From assembly GCA_017883205.1 (NCBI GenBank), contig JADGNZ010000002.1, positions 124,001 to 188,000 of the forward strand: a stretch of 64,000 nt of DNA. Reading direction: 5' to 3'. Below are positions 33,419 to 41,372 of the stretch, one piece after another. Position 1 is the stretch's first letter. Each line of letters starts with the position of its first letter. The translations under genes were made by a program, and so were the position numbers. The notes beneath the pieces are model-generated. The model was not told the DNA's origin, ran no database searches, and worked only from the letters and a program-made list of their open reading frames with translations. This DNA is from Thermoanaerobaculia bacterium. GTDB lineage: Bacteria > Acidobacteriota > Thermoanaerobaculia > Gp7-AA8.

Positions 33419-35893
33419 CTAACGACTCATCTCCGCAGGCTTGATGTTCCAGATCTCCTGCGCGTACTCGCTGATCGTGCGATCCGAGGAGAACTTGCCC
33501 ATCCGCGCGATGTTGAGGAGCGCCTTGCGGTTCCACTGCGCGCGGTCGCGCCAGGTGATATCGACTCGCTGCTGCGCCTCGATGTACGGCTCGAGGTCGG
33601 CGAGGTGCACGTACTCGTCGCGCGCGCTGAGCAGGTTGGCGACGATGGGGCGGAAGATGTCTTTGTCGCCTCGGGAAAAATGGCCGGAGGCGATGGAGTC
33701 GACGACGCGGCGCAGGTCGCGGCTGGAGCCGAGGTAGTGCTCGGGGTGATAGCCCTCGGCGACGAGGCGCGCCACCTCGTCCGCGCGAAGGCCGAAGATG
33801 AAGATGTTCTCCTCGCCCACCTCATCGCGGATCTCGATGTTCGCCCCGTCCAGCGTGCCGATCGTCAGCGCGCCGTTGAGTGCGAGCTTCATGTTGCCGG
33901 TACCCGAGGCCTCTTTTCCCGCTGTCGAAATCTGCTCGCTCAGCTCGGCCGCCGGAATGATCGCCTCGGCCAACGTAACCCGGTAATCGGGAAGGAACAC
34001 GACGCGCAGCCAGTCGCGCGTTCGCGGGTCAGCGTTCACGACCTCGCCGACGGAGTGAATCAACTTGATGATCAGCTTGGCCATGAAATAGCCGGGCGCC
34101 GACTTGCCGGCAAAGAAAAACGTGCGCGGCACCAGCGGCGTTTGCCGGTCTTCGGCAAGCTGCCAATAGCGGTCGACGACGTGGAGGATGTTCAGCAGTT
34201 GTCGCTTGTACTCGTGCATCCGCTTGACTTGCACATCGAACAGCGAGCTCGGATCGATGACGATGTTGGTCATCTTCTTCGTCAGGTGCGCGAGCGCGAG
34301 CTTGTTCCGGCTCTTGACCGAATCGAGGCGGTCCAACAGGCCGGCGTCATCGACGAACCCTTCGAGCTGCCGCAAGTCGTCGAGATTGCGGATCCAACTG
34401 TCGCCGATGGCACGCGTGATGAGCGAGGCCAGCGGCCGGTTCGCGTGCAGCAGCCAGCGGCGCGGCGTGACGCCATTCGTCTTGTTGTTGAAGCGCTCGG
34501 GATAGAGCTTGTGAAACTCCGGAGCCAGCGCGGTCTTCACGAGCTCCGAGTGCAGCGCGGCCACTCCGTTGATCGAATGGCTGCCGGCCATCGCCAGATT
34601 CCCCATCCGCACATTGCGGCGCTCGCTCTCGTCGAAAAGTGAAACGCGCTGCACCATGGCCGTGTCGCCGGGATAACGCCGCTCCACCTCGGCAAGAAGC
34701 CTCCGGTTGATCTCCTGCATGATCTGCAGATGACGCGGCAGCAGCCGCTCGATCAGGTCGAACGGCCACTTCTCCAGCGCCTCCGGCATCAGCGTGTGGT
34801 TCGTGTAGCCGCACGTCGCCACCGTGATCGACCACGCCTGCTCCCACGGCAGGCCGTAGTCGTCGATGAAGAGCCGCATCAGTTCGACGACCGTAAGCGC
34901 CGGGTGCGTGTCGTTCATCTGGATGGCCACCTTCTCCGCAAAGTCGTCGAAGGAGTTGTGCGTCTTCAGATAGCGCTTCACGATGTCGCGCACGGAACAG
35001 GCAACGAGGAAGTACTCCTGCGTCAACCGTAGTTCGCGGCCGCGATCGACGGAGTCCGAGGGATAGAGGATCTTCGAAATTGCCTCGGTGTTGATCTTGT
35101 GCTGCACCGCCGCGATGTAGTCGCCGGAGTTGAAGATGCCGATGTCGAACTCGTCGGAAGAGCGCGCGGTGTAGAGACGGAGGAAGTTCACCGTCCGCCC
35201 GCCAAAGCCGACGATCGGCATGTCGTGAGGAACGCCGACGATCTCCTTGAACCCGACCCACTTCGGCTTGTAGACGCCGTCGATCGTGGTGTGGGCAATG
35301 GAGCCGTAAACCGGGACCGTGATCGATTCGCCGGCACGATCGATGAGCCACGGCGAGCCATCTTCATCGAGCCAGTGATCGGGTTTCTCGTGCTGGTAAC
35401 CGTTGAGGAACGTCTGGCGGAAGAGACCGAACTCGTAGTTGATGCCGTAGCCGAAGCCGGGCATGTCGAGCGACGCCAGCGAATCGAGGAAGCAGGCAGC
35501 CAGTCGCCCGAGGCCGCCGTTGCCCAGTGCCGCATCCTGCTCGAGCTCCTGGATCTCCTCGAAATCGACACCAAGCTCGGCGATGATCGTCTTCGCCTCG
35601 TCGTAGAGCTTCAGACTCGTCAGGTTGTTCCCGAGGGCACGGCCCATGAGGAACTCCATCGAAAGATAATAGAGACGCTTCGAGTCCTGATCGCGATAGC
35701 GCCGTTCGGTATCGCGCATGGCGTCGAGCATCGGCCGGCGCACCGCGATGGAGAGCGCGTGCAACTTCTCATGCCTCGACGCCTCCTGCCACACCTTGCC
35801 CCGCGCGAAACGAAGAAAGGTCTCGATGCCTTCGCGCAGATTGGCGACGGCGTGGGAAGGGGGTACGTCGGGCGGGGATGCGACGGGATTCAT
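33419..35893 (-). CDS. glgP: Glycogen phosphorylase
   Basis: 824 residues from ATG 35893; a longer frame to 36028 lies in a repeat and is rejected. LSMEFLMGRALGNNLTSL, NGGLGRLAACFLDSLASLD, FNDTHPAL-type IQMNDTHPAL and EASGTGNMKLALNGALTIG with the pyridoxal-phosphate Lys (about residue 668) are family signatures. It cleaves alpha-1,4-glucan to glucose 1-phosphate in the cytoplasm. It stands alone: the 985-bp upstream gap carries array 3 and inverted repeats. Confidence 0.97.
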   Translation of the reverse strand: MNPVASPPDVPPSHAVANLREGIETFLRFARGKVWQEASRHEKLHALSIAVRRPMLDAMRDTERRYRDQDSKRLYYLSMEFLMGRALGNNLTSLKLYDEAKTIIAELGVDFEEIQELEQDAALGNGGLGRLAACFLDSLASLDMPGFGYGINYEFGLFRQTFLNGYQHEKPDHWLDEDGSPWLIDRAGESITVPVYGSIAHTTIDGVYKPKWVGFKEIVGVPHDMPIVGFGGRTVNFLRLYTARSSDEFDIGIFNSGDYIAAVQHKINTEAISKILYPSDSVDRGRELRLTQEYFLVACSVRDIVKRYLKTHNSFDDFAEKVAIQMNDTHPALTVVELMRLFIDDYGLPWEQAWSITVATCGYTNHTLMPEALEKWPFDLIERLLPRHLQIMQEINRRLLAEVERRYPGDTAMVQRVSLFDESERRNVRMGNLAMAGSHSINGVAALHSELVKTALAPEFHKLYPERFNNKTNGVTPRRWLLHANRPLASLITRAIGDSWIRNLDDLRQLEGFVDDAGLLDRLDSVKSRNKLALAHLTKKMTNIVIDPSSLFDVQVKRMHEYKRQLLNILHVVDRYWQLAEDRQTPLVPRTFFFAGKSAPGYFMAKLIIKLIHSVGEVVNADPRTRDWLRVVFLPDYRVTLAEAIIPAAELSEQISTAGKEASGTGNMKLALNGALTIGTLDGANIEIRDEVGEENIFIFGLRADEVARLVAEGYHPEHYLGSSRDLRRVVDSIASGHFSRGDKDIFRPIVANLLSARDEYVHLADLEPYIEAQQRVDITWRDRAQWNRKALLNIARMGKFSSDRTISEYAQEIWNIKPAEMSR

Positions 35894-36878
35894 AGGGACA
35901 TTATTGCGCGGCCTGGCGGCCGCGCGTTGTCGGTTGTCGGTTGATTGCGCTTCGCGCGTTGCCGGGGGACGAACAATGCTCCCGCCAAGGCTTGTCAGCA
36001 AAGACGAACAAACATCGTCAACGGACAACTGCTAGCCCCTGCTAGCCCGCATTTCTCACACGCTTGCGACTTCTTGCTACACCTCGTCCTTTTCTAGACT
36101 CACGATCGATGGTTCGAAACACAGCATCGTGGGTGCAGTCCGCAGCATCGCGGGTGGAAACAGCAGCATCGCGGGAACAAAACGCTGCATCGTGGGTACA
36201 GAACGCTGCATCGCGGCTGCAAACCGCTGCATCGCGGGTGCAAACAGCAGCATCGTGAGTGCAGACCGTAGCATCGTGGGTGCAGTCCGCAGCATCGTGA
36301 GTGCAGGCCACATAATCGTGGGTGCAGGCCGCATCATCGTGGGTGCAGGCCGCATCATCGTGAGTGCAGACCACATCATCGTGGGTGCAGAACACTTCAT
36401 CGTGGGTTCAGAACACTTCATCGTGGGTGCAGAACATCTCATCGGGGGTGCAGAACATCTCATCGGGGGTGCACAACATCTCATCGGGGGTGCACAACAT
36501 CTCATCGGGGGTGCACAACATCTCATCGGGGGTGCACAACATCTCGTCGTGAGTGCAGACCACATCATCGTGGGTGCAGAACATCTCATCGCGGGTGTGA
36601 ATCACGTGATCGCGGGTGAAAGACACAGCGTCGAGGGTCTGAAACATTGGATCGATGCTTCGAAACGTGCCCAGCCGGCTCACGGACGGCGCGACGCCAA
36701 CAACATCAGCAGCAGCCAAGGGTCCCGCGGTTTGCTCCCGCCCGTTTTAACTTGTCATTTGTCACAGTTGTCGATCAAAGGAGCCCCAAGAGTGTAAGAA
36801 ATGCCGGCTAGCGCAACCAAGCGCGACAACGCGCGAAGCGCAACCAACCGACAACCGACAACGCGCGAAGCGCAAGAA
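35894..36878. repeat. 985-bp intergenic region holding array 3 between 40-bp inverted repeats
   Basis: Inverted repeats at 35922-35961 and 36827-36866 match at 39 of 40 positions (right arm CAACGCGCGAAGCGCAACCA, then ACCGACAACC). A relative lies at 5955-6000. Between them is the 27-unit array (36100-36666) and two short non-repetitive flanks. Open frames in the array are by-products. I see no supported gene. The glgP promoter must lie near the left arm. Confidence 0.9.
36100..36666. repeat. 21-bp tandem array 3 (27 units, no indels)
   Basis: 567 bp, exactly 27 x 21 with no indel. Consensus core CATCGTGGGTGCAGAAC preceded by a variable 4 bases. The middle is homogenised: four identical neighbours (17th-20th after the first). 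The first and last units differ from the rest but resemble each other: both contain GATCGATGSTTCGAAAC (36104-36120 and 36650-36666). Reading frames through it give long heptad repeats in several frames, with stops in some units, so coding is not supported. Confidence 0.97.
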
Positions 36879-39275
36879 CTACATTTCCTCGAACAACTTC
36901 AGAATCCGCTTGTACTCATCCGCCCAGCTCGTCGGCTCGACGAAGCCGTGGTTCTCGACGGGGTATGGCGCCAGCTCCCAGTTCGTTTTGCGCAGCTCGA
37001 TGAGTCGTTGCGCCAAGCGGACGCTGTCCTGGAAGTGCACGTTCGTGTCGACCATTCCGTGGCAGATCAGCAGCTTTCCTTTGAGTCCCTGCGCGAAGTA
37101 GATCGGCGACGATTTCCGATACGCCTCGGCGTCGGTCTGCGGGAAGTTGAGGATGCCCGAGGTGTAGCCGTTGTTGTATTGGGCCCAGTCGGTGACGGGG
37201 CGGAGCGCGGCGCCGGCCGCGAAGACATCCGGCGTCGTGAACATCGCCATCAGGGTGATGAAGCCGCCGTAACTGCCGCCGTAGACGCCGATTCGTTTCG
37301 GATCGACGCCGTGCTCCTTCACGAGCCAGCGCGCGGCATCGACCTGATCGTCGAGATCCTTGCCGCCCATGTGCCGGTAGATCGCGGTGCGCCAGTCGCG
37401 TCCGTAGCCGCGCGAGCCGCGGTAATCGACGTCGAGCACGAGGTAGCCCATCGACATCAGCAGGTGATGAAACATGAATTCGCGCGAATAGCTCGACCAC
37501 CAGCGATGCACGTTCTGCAGATAGCCGGCGCCGTGCACGAAGACCACCGCTTTGCCGCCCGGCTTCCAGTTCGCCGGCTTGTAGATGCGGGCCGGAACAT
37601 TCACTCCGTCGCGCGCGGGAACGTTGACGATCGGGACGTCGAGCCATGCCTGCTTCGCGAAGTCGGGCGCGGGCGACGTCGTCACTCGCTTCGTCCCGAT
37701 GTACAGCTCGGGCGGTTTGTTCGTGTACGAGTAGACGTTGGCGATGGCGCCTCCGTCGCGCGAAACATCGGTCTCGTTGTCGCCCGTCATCGACGTCAGC
37801 TTCGTCGATCGTCCGCCGGTGACCGGCATCTGGTAGAGATGCCGCTCGAAGGGACTCCCTTCGCTGGTCGTCAGGTAGAACGATTTCTTGTCGTCCGACA
37901 ACGTCACATTGTCGACTTCCCACTTGCCGCTGGTCACCGCCTTTGCCACGCCGCCGTCGAACCCGACTTCGTACAGATGCATGAAGCCGGTCGCTTCGGA
38001 GAGGTAGTAAATCGTGGCGTTGTCGGCCAGCCAGCCAAACGAAATGTCGAAGCGTAGCCAGGCGTCGTCGTGCATCGTGACGATGATTCGTCCCTTCGCC
38101 GTAGCCGGATCGAAGGCCATGATCCAGGCGTCTTTGTTGTCGGAGGAGCGGACGACGACGAAGGCGTGCTTGCCGTCCTCCGACCAGATCGGCGCACGCA
38201 GATTGACCTCGCGCTCCTTCGGCTGCGTGCTCTCCTTCTGCGTGTCGGCGCTCTTCTCGGTCTTCTGTTCGCTCGCCTTCCCCTGATCTTCGGTCGTCGC
38301 CTTCGCAGCAGTCGTCGATTCTTTTTCTGCCGGCGTCGGCGGCTTGAGGCCGTGATCGAACCACTTGACTTCGCCATTGGCGGTACTGACCACGGCGATG
38401 CGCGATGGCGGCTGCGCGTCGCCAACCTTCTCGCGGCCAGGAATCGTGTCCGTGTACACGGCCTCGGTGATGTAATTCGGCACGATCGTCTTCTTCGCCT
38501 TGTCCGATTCGTTGTTGATCACGAGGACGACGTACTTGCCGTCCGGAGTGAGGCGCGCCGTGGCGACGGTCTGTTTCTTGTCCAGCTTGAACGGCTTGAT
38601 CGGATGCTCGCGTTTCCGTTTGGCCTCTTCCTCTTCACGTTTCTTTGCCTTGCGGTCGACGATGTCGAGCAGCTTGCGCTCCTCGGCTTTGATGTACTCC
38701 TGACTGGCCGTTCCCTTCTTCGCAGCGTCATCCCACAACGTGACGTTCGGCCCCTTGTCGTCAGGCGCCACGATGTTCGTGAGCTGCATCAACGATCCGT
38801 TCGCGAGATCGATGGCGAAGACGTTGTTGGAGCGGACGAACGTCACGCGCGTCTCATCGAATGTGAACTGTGGCGAGCTCTCGCTCTCGTTGGTCTGCGT
38901 CAGCGCGCGGCGTTTGTTCGTCGCCGAATCCCAGAGAAAGACATCACCTTCATCGGTGTAAACAGCGCGATGCTTGTCGCGCGTCCACTGCGCATTCGCC
39001 GGCGGCGCGTCCTTTTTCTCCTCATCGCTCAGCTTGCGCAGTCCGCTGCCATCGCGGTTGACGACGTAGGTGTCGCGATCCTTTTCCAGCGTGTCGGTGT
39101 AGAGCTTCCACGAAAAGTAGACATGCTGTCCGTCAGGCGACCATCGCACCTCCTCAGGTGTCCAGCCGTAAAGCCCCGAACCTCGCATGATGTTGTCGAT
39201 CGAGAGATCGAACTGCTGCGCGGCTGCGGCGAGCGCGACGATGGTCAAAACGATTGCGAGAGCAAGCTTTTTCAA
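36879..39275 (-). CDS. Secreted S9 prolyl oligopeptidase family peptidase (DPP IV-like)
   Basis: 798 residues from TTG 39275, with GGAGG six bases upstream and a signal peptide (LALAIVLTIVALAAAAQ) immediately after. The first 530 residues form a DPP IV-type beta-propeller (PDGQHVYFSWKL, RTLTQTNESESSPQFTFDE and others). The catalytic domain has the nucleophile in GVYGGSYGGF (about 664-672), Asp in CHGMVDTNVHF and His in VENHGF. It cleaves peptides, probably in the periplasm, and fits a protein-degrading lifestyle with the M14 enzyme. The start overlaps the pxpA stop. Confidence 0.93.
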   Translation of the reverse strand: MKKLALAIVLTIVALAAAAQQFDLSIDNIMRGSGLYGWTPEEVRWSPDGQHVYFSWKLYTDTLEKDRDTYVVNRDGSGLRKLSDEEKKDAPPANAQWTRDKHRAVYTDEGDVFLWDSATNKRRALTQTNESESSPQFTFDETRVTFVRSNNVFAIDLANGSLMQLTNIVAPDDKGPNVTLWDDAAKKGTASQEYIKAEERKLLDIVDRKAKKREEEEAKRKREHPIKPFKLDKKQTVATARLTPDGKYVVLVINNESDKAKKTIVPNYITEAVYTDTIPGREKVGDAQPPSRIAVVSTANGEVKWFDHGLKPPTPAEKESTTAAKATTEDQGKASEQKTEKSADTQKESTQPKEREVNLRAPIWSEDGKHAFVVVRSSDNKDAWIMAFDPATAKGRIIVTMHDDAWLRFDISFGWLADNATIYYLSEATGFMHLYEVGFDGGVAKAVTSGKWEVDNVTLSDDKKSFYLTTSEGSPFERHLYQMPVTGGRSTKLTSMTGDNETDVSRDGGAIANVYSYTNKPPELYIGTKRVTTSPAPDFAKQAWLDVPIVNVPARDGVNVPARIYKPANWKPGGKAVVFVHGAGYLQNVHRWWSSYSREFMFHHLLMSMGYLVLDVDYRGSRGYGRDWRTAIYRHMGGKDLDDQVDAARWLVKEHGVDPKRIGVYGGSYGGFITLMAMFTTPDVFAAGAALRPVTDWAQYNNGYTSGILNFPQTDAEAYRKSSPIYFAQGLKGKLLICHGMVDTNVHFQDSVRLAQRLIELRKTNWELAPYPVENHGFVEPTSWADEYKRILKLFEEM

Positions 39276-39973
39276 TGGGTTCCTCCGAGGCGTTGCCGTA
39301 TCGCACGCAGCCTCTCGACGGCGTGCTCCATGTCGGCGTGAATGCAGATCGTGTCGAACGGGATGGTGATGCGGGTGCCGTCTTTCGCGACGACGGTATT
39401 TTCATTCGCGAGCATCGCGGCTTGCGTGGCGGCTTCCAAAACATCGAGCAGCGAACCAGGCTCGCTGCGGGCGACGAGGGAGCCGTCGGCGTTGTAGCGG
39501 CGATCGGCGAAGGCCTCGCGGATGACGAGTGTGCCGGCGGCGCGCGCGGCGGCGGCCATTTGCGAGGAATCGCTGCAGACGATCGGCAGCGATGGATCGA
39601 CGGCGCGAATCGCATCGATGACGACTTCGGCGAGTGCTCGGTCTTTGTGCGCGTCGTTGTAAAGCGCGCCGTGCGGTTTGACGTGGCTCAACTCGCCCGC
39701 GATATCGCGAAGCGCGTTGATTTGTTCGATGATCGATGAACGGAGCGCTTGCGGCAGCATCGTCATCGACTTACGACCGAAGTTTGCGCGGTCGGGATAC
39801 GACGGGTGCGCACCGATGTGTGTACCAAGCTCGCGCGCGCGGCGAGTAGCGTGCGTCATCGAATCGGTATCGCCGAAGTGACCGCCGCAGGCGACGTTCG
39901 CGGATGTGATGAGCGGCCAGATCTCTGGTTCGTCCGGCGCGCCTTCGCCGAGGTCGGCACTGAGATCGATCAC
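39272..39973 (-). CDS. pxpA: 5-oxoprolinase subunit A (LamB/YcsF family)
   Basis: 233 residues from GTG 39973, which overlaps the MFS stop (GTGA); the longer frame upstream runs in the MFS gene out of phase. IDLSADLGEGAPDEPEIWPL, ITSANVACGGHFGDTDSM, GAHPSYPDRANFGRKSM, HVKPHGALYN and DTICIHADMEHAVE are the LamB/YcsF signatures. It acts with PxpB and PxpC in the cleavage of 5-oxoproline to glutamate; these subunits are not here. The neighbours, an MFS transporter and a peptidase, suggest peptide or amino acid use. Confidence 0.93.
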   Translation of the reverse strand: MIDLSADLGEGAPDEPEIWPLITSANVACGGHFGDTDSMTHATRRARELGTHIGAHPSYPDRANFGRKSMTMLPQALRSSIIEQINALRDIAGELSHVKPHGALYNDAHKDRALAEVVIDAIRAVDPSLPIVCSDSSQMAAAARAAGTLVIREAFADRRYNADGSLVARSEPGSLLDVLEAATQAAMLANENTVVAKDGTRITIPFDTICIHADMEHAVERLRAIRQRLGGTH

Positions 39974-41178
39974 AGTTCGGCTCCTTTCGTTTCGGGTAGC
40001 AGCCAGACCAGCACCGCGCCGACCGCGAAGAAGAGCGCGGCGCAGGTGATGACCGTTGCGAAGCTGTGCGTCAACGATGCTTTGCCGATCGCGAACGTCG
40101 CAGCCGCGGATGCGAAACGGCCACCGTTGTAGCAGAAGCCCTGCGCGCCGGCGCGGATGCGCGTCGGGAAGAGCTCCGCGAGCATCGCACCGAAGAGCGA
40201 GAAGTAGCCGTGCGCGAAGAAGCCGAGGAGCGGCCCGAGGACCAGGAGCAAAGTTGGCGTCCGGGCATAGAAGGCGAAGAGAGGAACGAGAATCGTCGAC
40301 GCGATCATGAAGAACGTGAACGCGGGACGGCGTCCGATGCGGTCGGCGATCCATCCGAAGCTGATGTAGCCGAAGAACGCGCCGACCTGGAGCGCGATCA
40401 GCCAGCTCGCCGAGGTGGCGACGGTGAGACCTGCGCCGCCTTTCACCAATGGCGTCGCCAGAAACGTCGGCAGCCACGACGTCACACCCCAAAAGGCCAT
40501 CAGCACGCTGCTGGCAAGAAGCGTCGCGATCGCCGTGCGGCGCAGGAACGGCGCCTCGAACATCTCAATCCACCGCGACGCCTCGCGCGGCCGCTCGCGC
40601 CAGACCTGCGGCTCTTCGACGTTACGGCGGATGAAGAACGCGGCGACGGCAGGCAGCGCACCGATGAGAAACAGCACCCGCCAGCCGAAGCGCTCGATGG
40701 TCAGGGCCGACACCGCGGCAGCGATCAACGCCCCGATCGCCCAGCCGGATTGCATGAATCCCATCGCTTTGCCGCGATGCTCCGCCGGCCAAGTTTCGGC
40801 GACCAGCACCGAGCCTGCAGACCACTCGCCGCCCATGCCGAGGCCGACCAGAATGCGCCACGCGACGAGTTGCCAGAGCGCGGCGCTCGTCGCCAGACCG
40901 GCGGTGGCAGCGGAATAGAGCAGGATCGAGAGCGTCAGTGCTCGCACGCGGCCAAGGCGGTCGGCAAGGCGTCCGAAGACCATTCCGCCGATGGCGCTGG
41001 CGATCAGCGCGACGGAGGTGAGCGCGCCCATCGTGGAGTTCGTGAGGTGGAACTCTTCGCGGATCGGAATGACCGCGAAGCTGAACAGCAGAAAATCCAT
41101 CGCGTCGAGCATCCAGCCGAGCTGCGCGGCAAAGAGCGCATGCCACGCGCGGCGGTCGACGGAGCGAAGCGACGACAT
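39970..41178 (-). CDS. MFS transporter, metabolite:proton symporter-like
   Basis: 402 residues with 12 predicted TM segments. The loop GRLADRLGRVRALTLSILLY is the MFS A-motif between TM2 and TM3, and GWIADRIGRRPAFTF is the repeat between TM8 and TM9. The start AQLGWMLDAMDFLLFSFAV with D residues in TM1 is typical of sialic acid/aromatic acid/proline symporters (SHS/AAHS). The substrate is not determined; the adjacent pxpA suggests an organic acid or amino acid derivative. Confidence 0.88.
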   Translation of the reverse strand: MSSLRSVDRRAWHALFAAQLGWMLDAMDFLLFSFAVIPIREEFHLTNSTMGALTSVALIASAIGGMVFGRLADRLGRVRALTLSILLYSAATAGLATSAALWQLVAWRILVGLGMGGEWSAGSVLVAETWPAEHRGKAMGFMQSGWAIGALIAAAVSALTIERFGWRVLFLIGALPAVAAFFIRRNVEEPQVWRERPREASRWIEMFEAPFLRRTAIATLLASSVLMAFWGVTSWLPTFLATPLVKGGAGLTVATSASWLIALQVGAFFGYISFGWIADRIGRRPAFTFFMIASTILVPLFAFYARTPTLLLVLGPLLGFFAHGYFSLFGAMLAELFPTRIRAGAQGFCYNGGRFASAAATFAIGKASLTHSFATVITCAALFFAVGAVLVWLLPETKGAEL

Positions 41179-41202
41179 GAAGGGCGCAGTTTAGCGTGGG
41201 GA

Positions 41203-41372
41203 AGCAGAGAGCAGCGACAAGAGATCAGAGATCAGAGATCAGAGATCAGAGATCAGAGATCAGAACAACCACCTGATCTCTTGTCTCTGATCTCTTGCAT
41301 GAGCCGAAAGTGAAAGAGATCAGAGATCAGGAGCAAACAGCCCGATCTATTGTCTCTGATCTCTGCGTCACC
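41203..41372. repeat. AGAGATC microrepeat forming long hairpins
   Basis: AGAGATC recurs several times at 8-bp spacing (41218-41263), followed by the complementary TGATCTCTTGTCTCTGATCT at 41274-41293, and again AAGAGATCAGAGATCAGG with GATCTATTGTCTCTGATCTC at 41340-41363. The two pairs can form nested hairpins between the divergently placed holA 3' end and the MFS start. The motif recurs at 5870-5946. Confidence 0.85.

Noticed and set aside
33293-34642. 449-residue plus-strand frame opposite glgP
   Set aside because: Antisense of glycogen phosphorylase, no family character.
36042-36797. Frames in array 3 (for example NISSGVH, CTPDEML, GAQHLIG heptads)
   Set aside because: Three or more frames are open on both strands from the same repeat; composition is repeat-derived.
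36801-39341. Long plus-strand frames (418 and 423 residues) opposite the S9 peptidase
   Set aside because: Antisense shadows with no recognisable domain; the minus-strand gene has all catalytic motifs.
39974-40492. Upstream extension of the pxpA frame
   Set aside because: It runs out of phase through the MFS gene; family homology starts only at the GTG at 39973.
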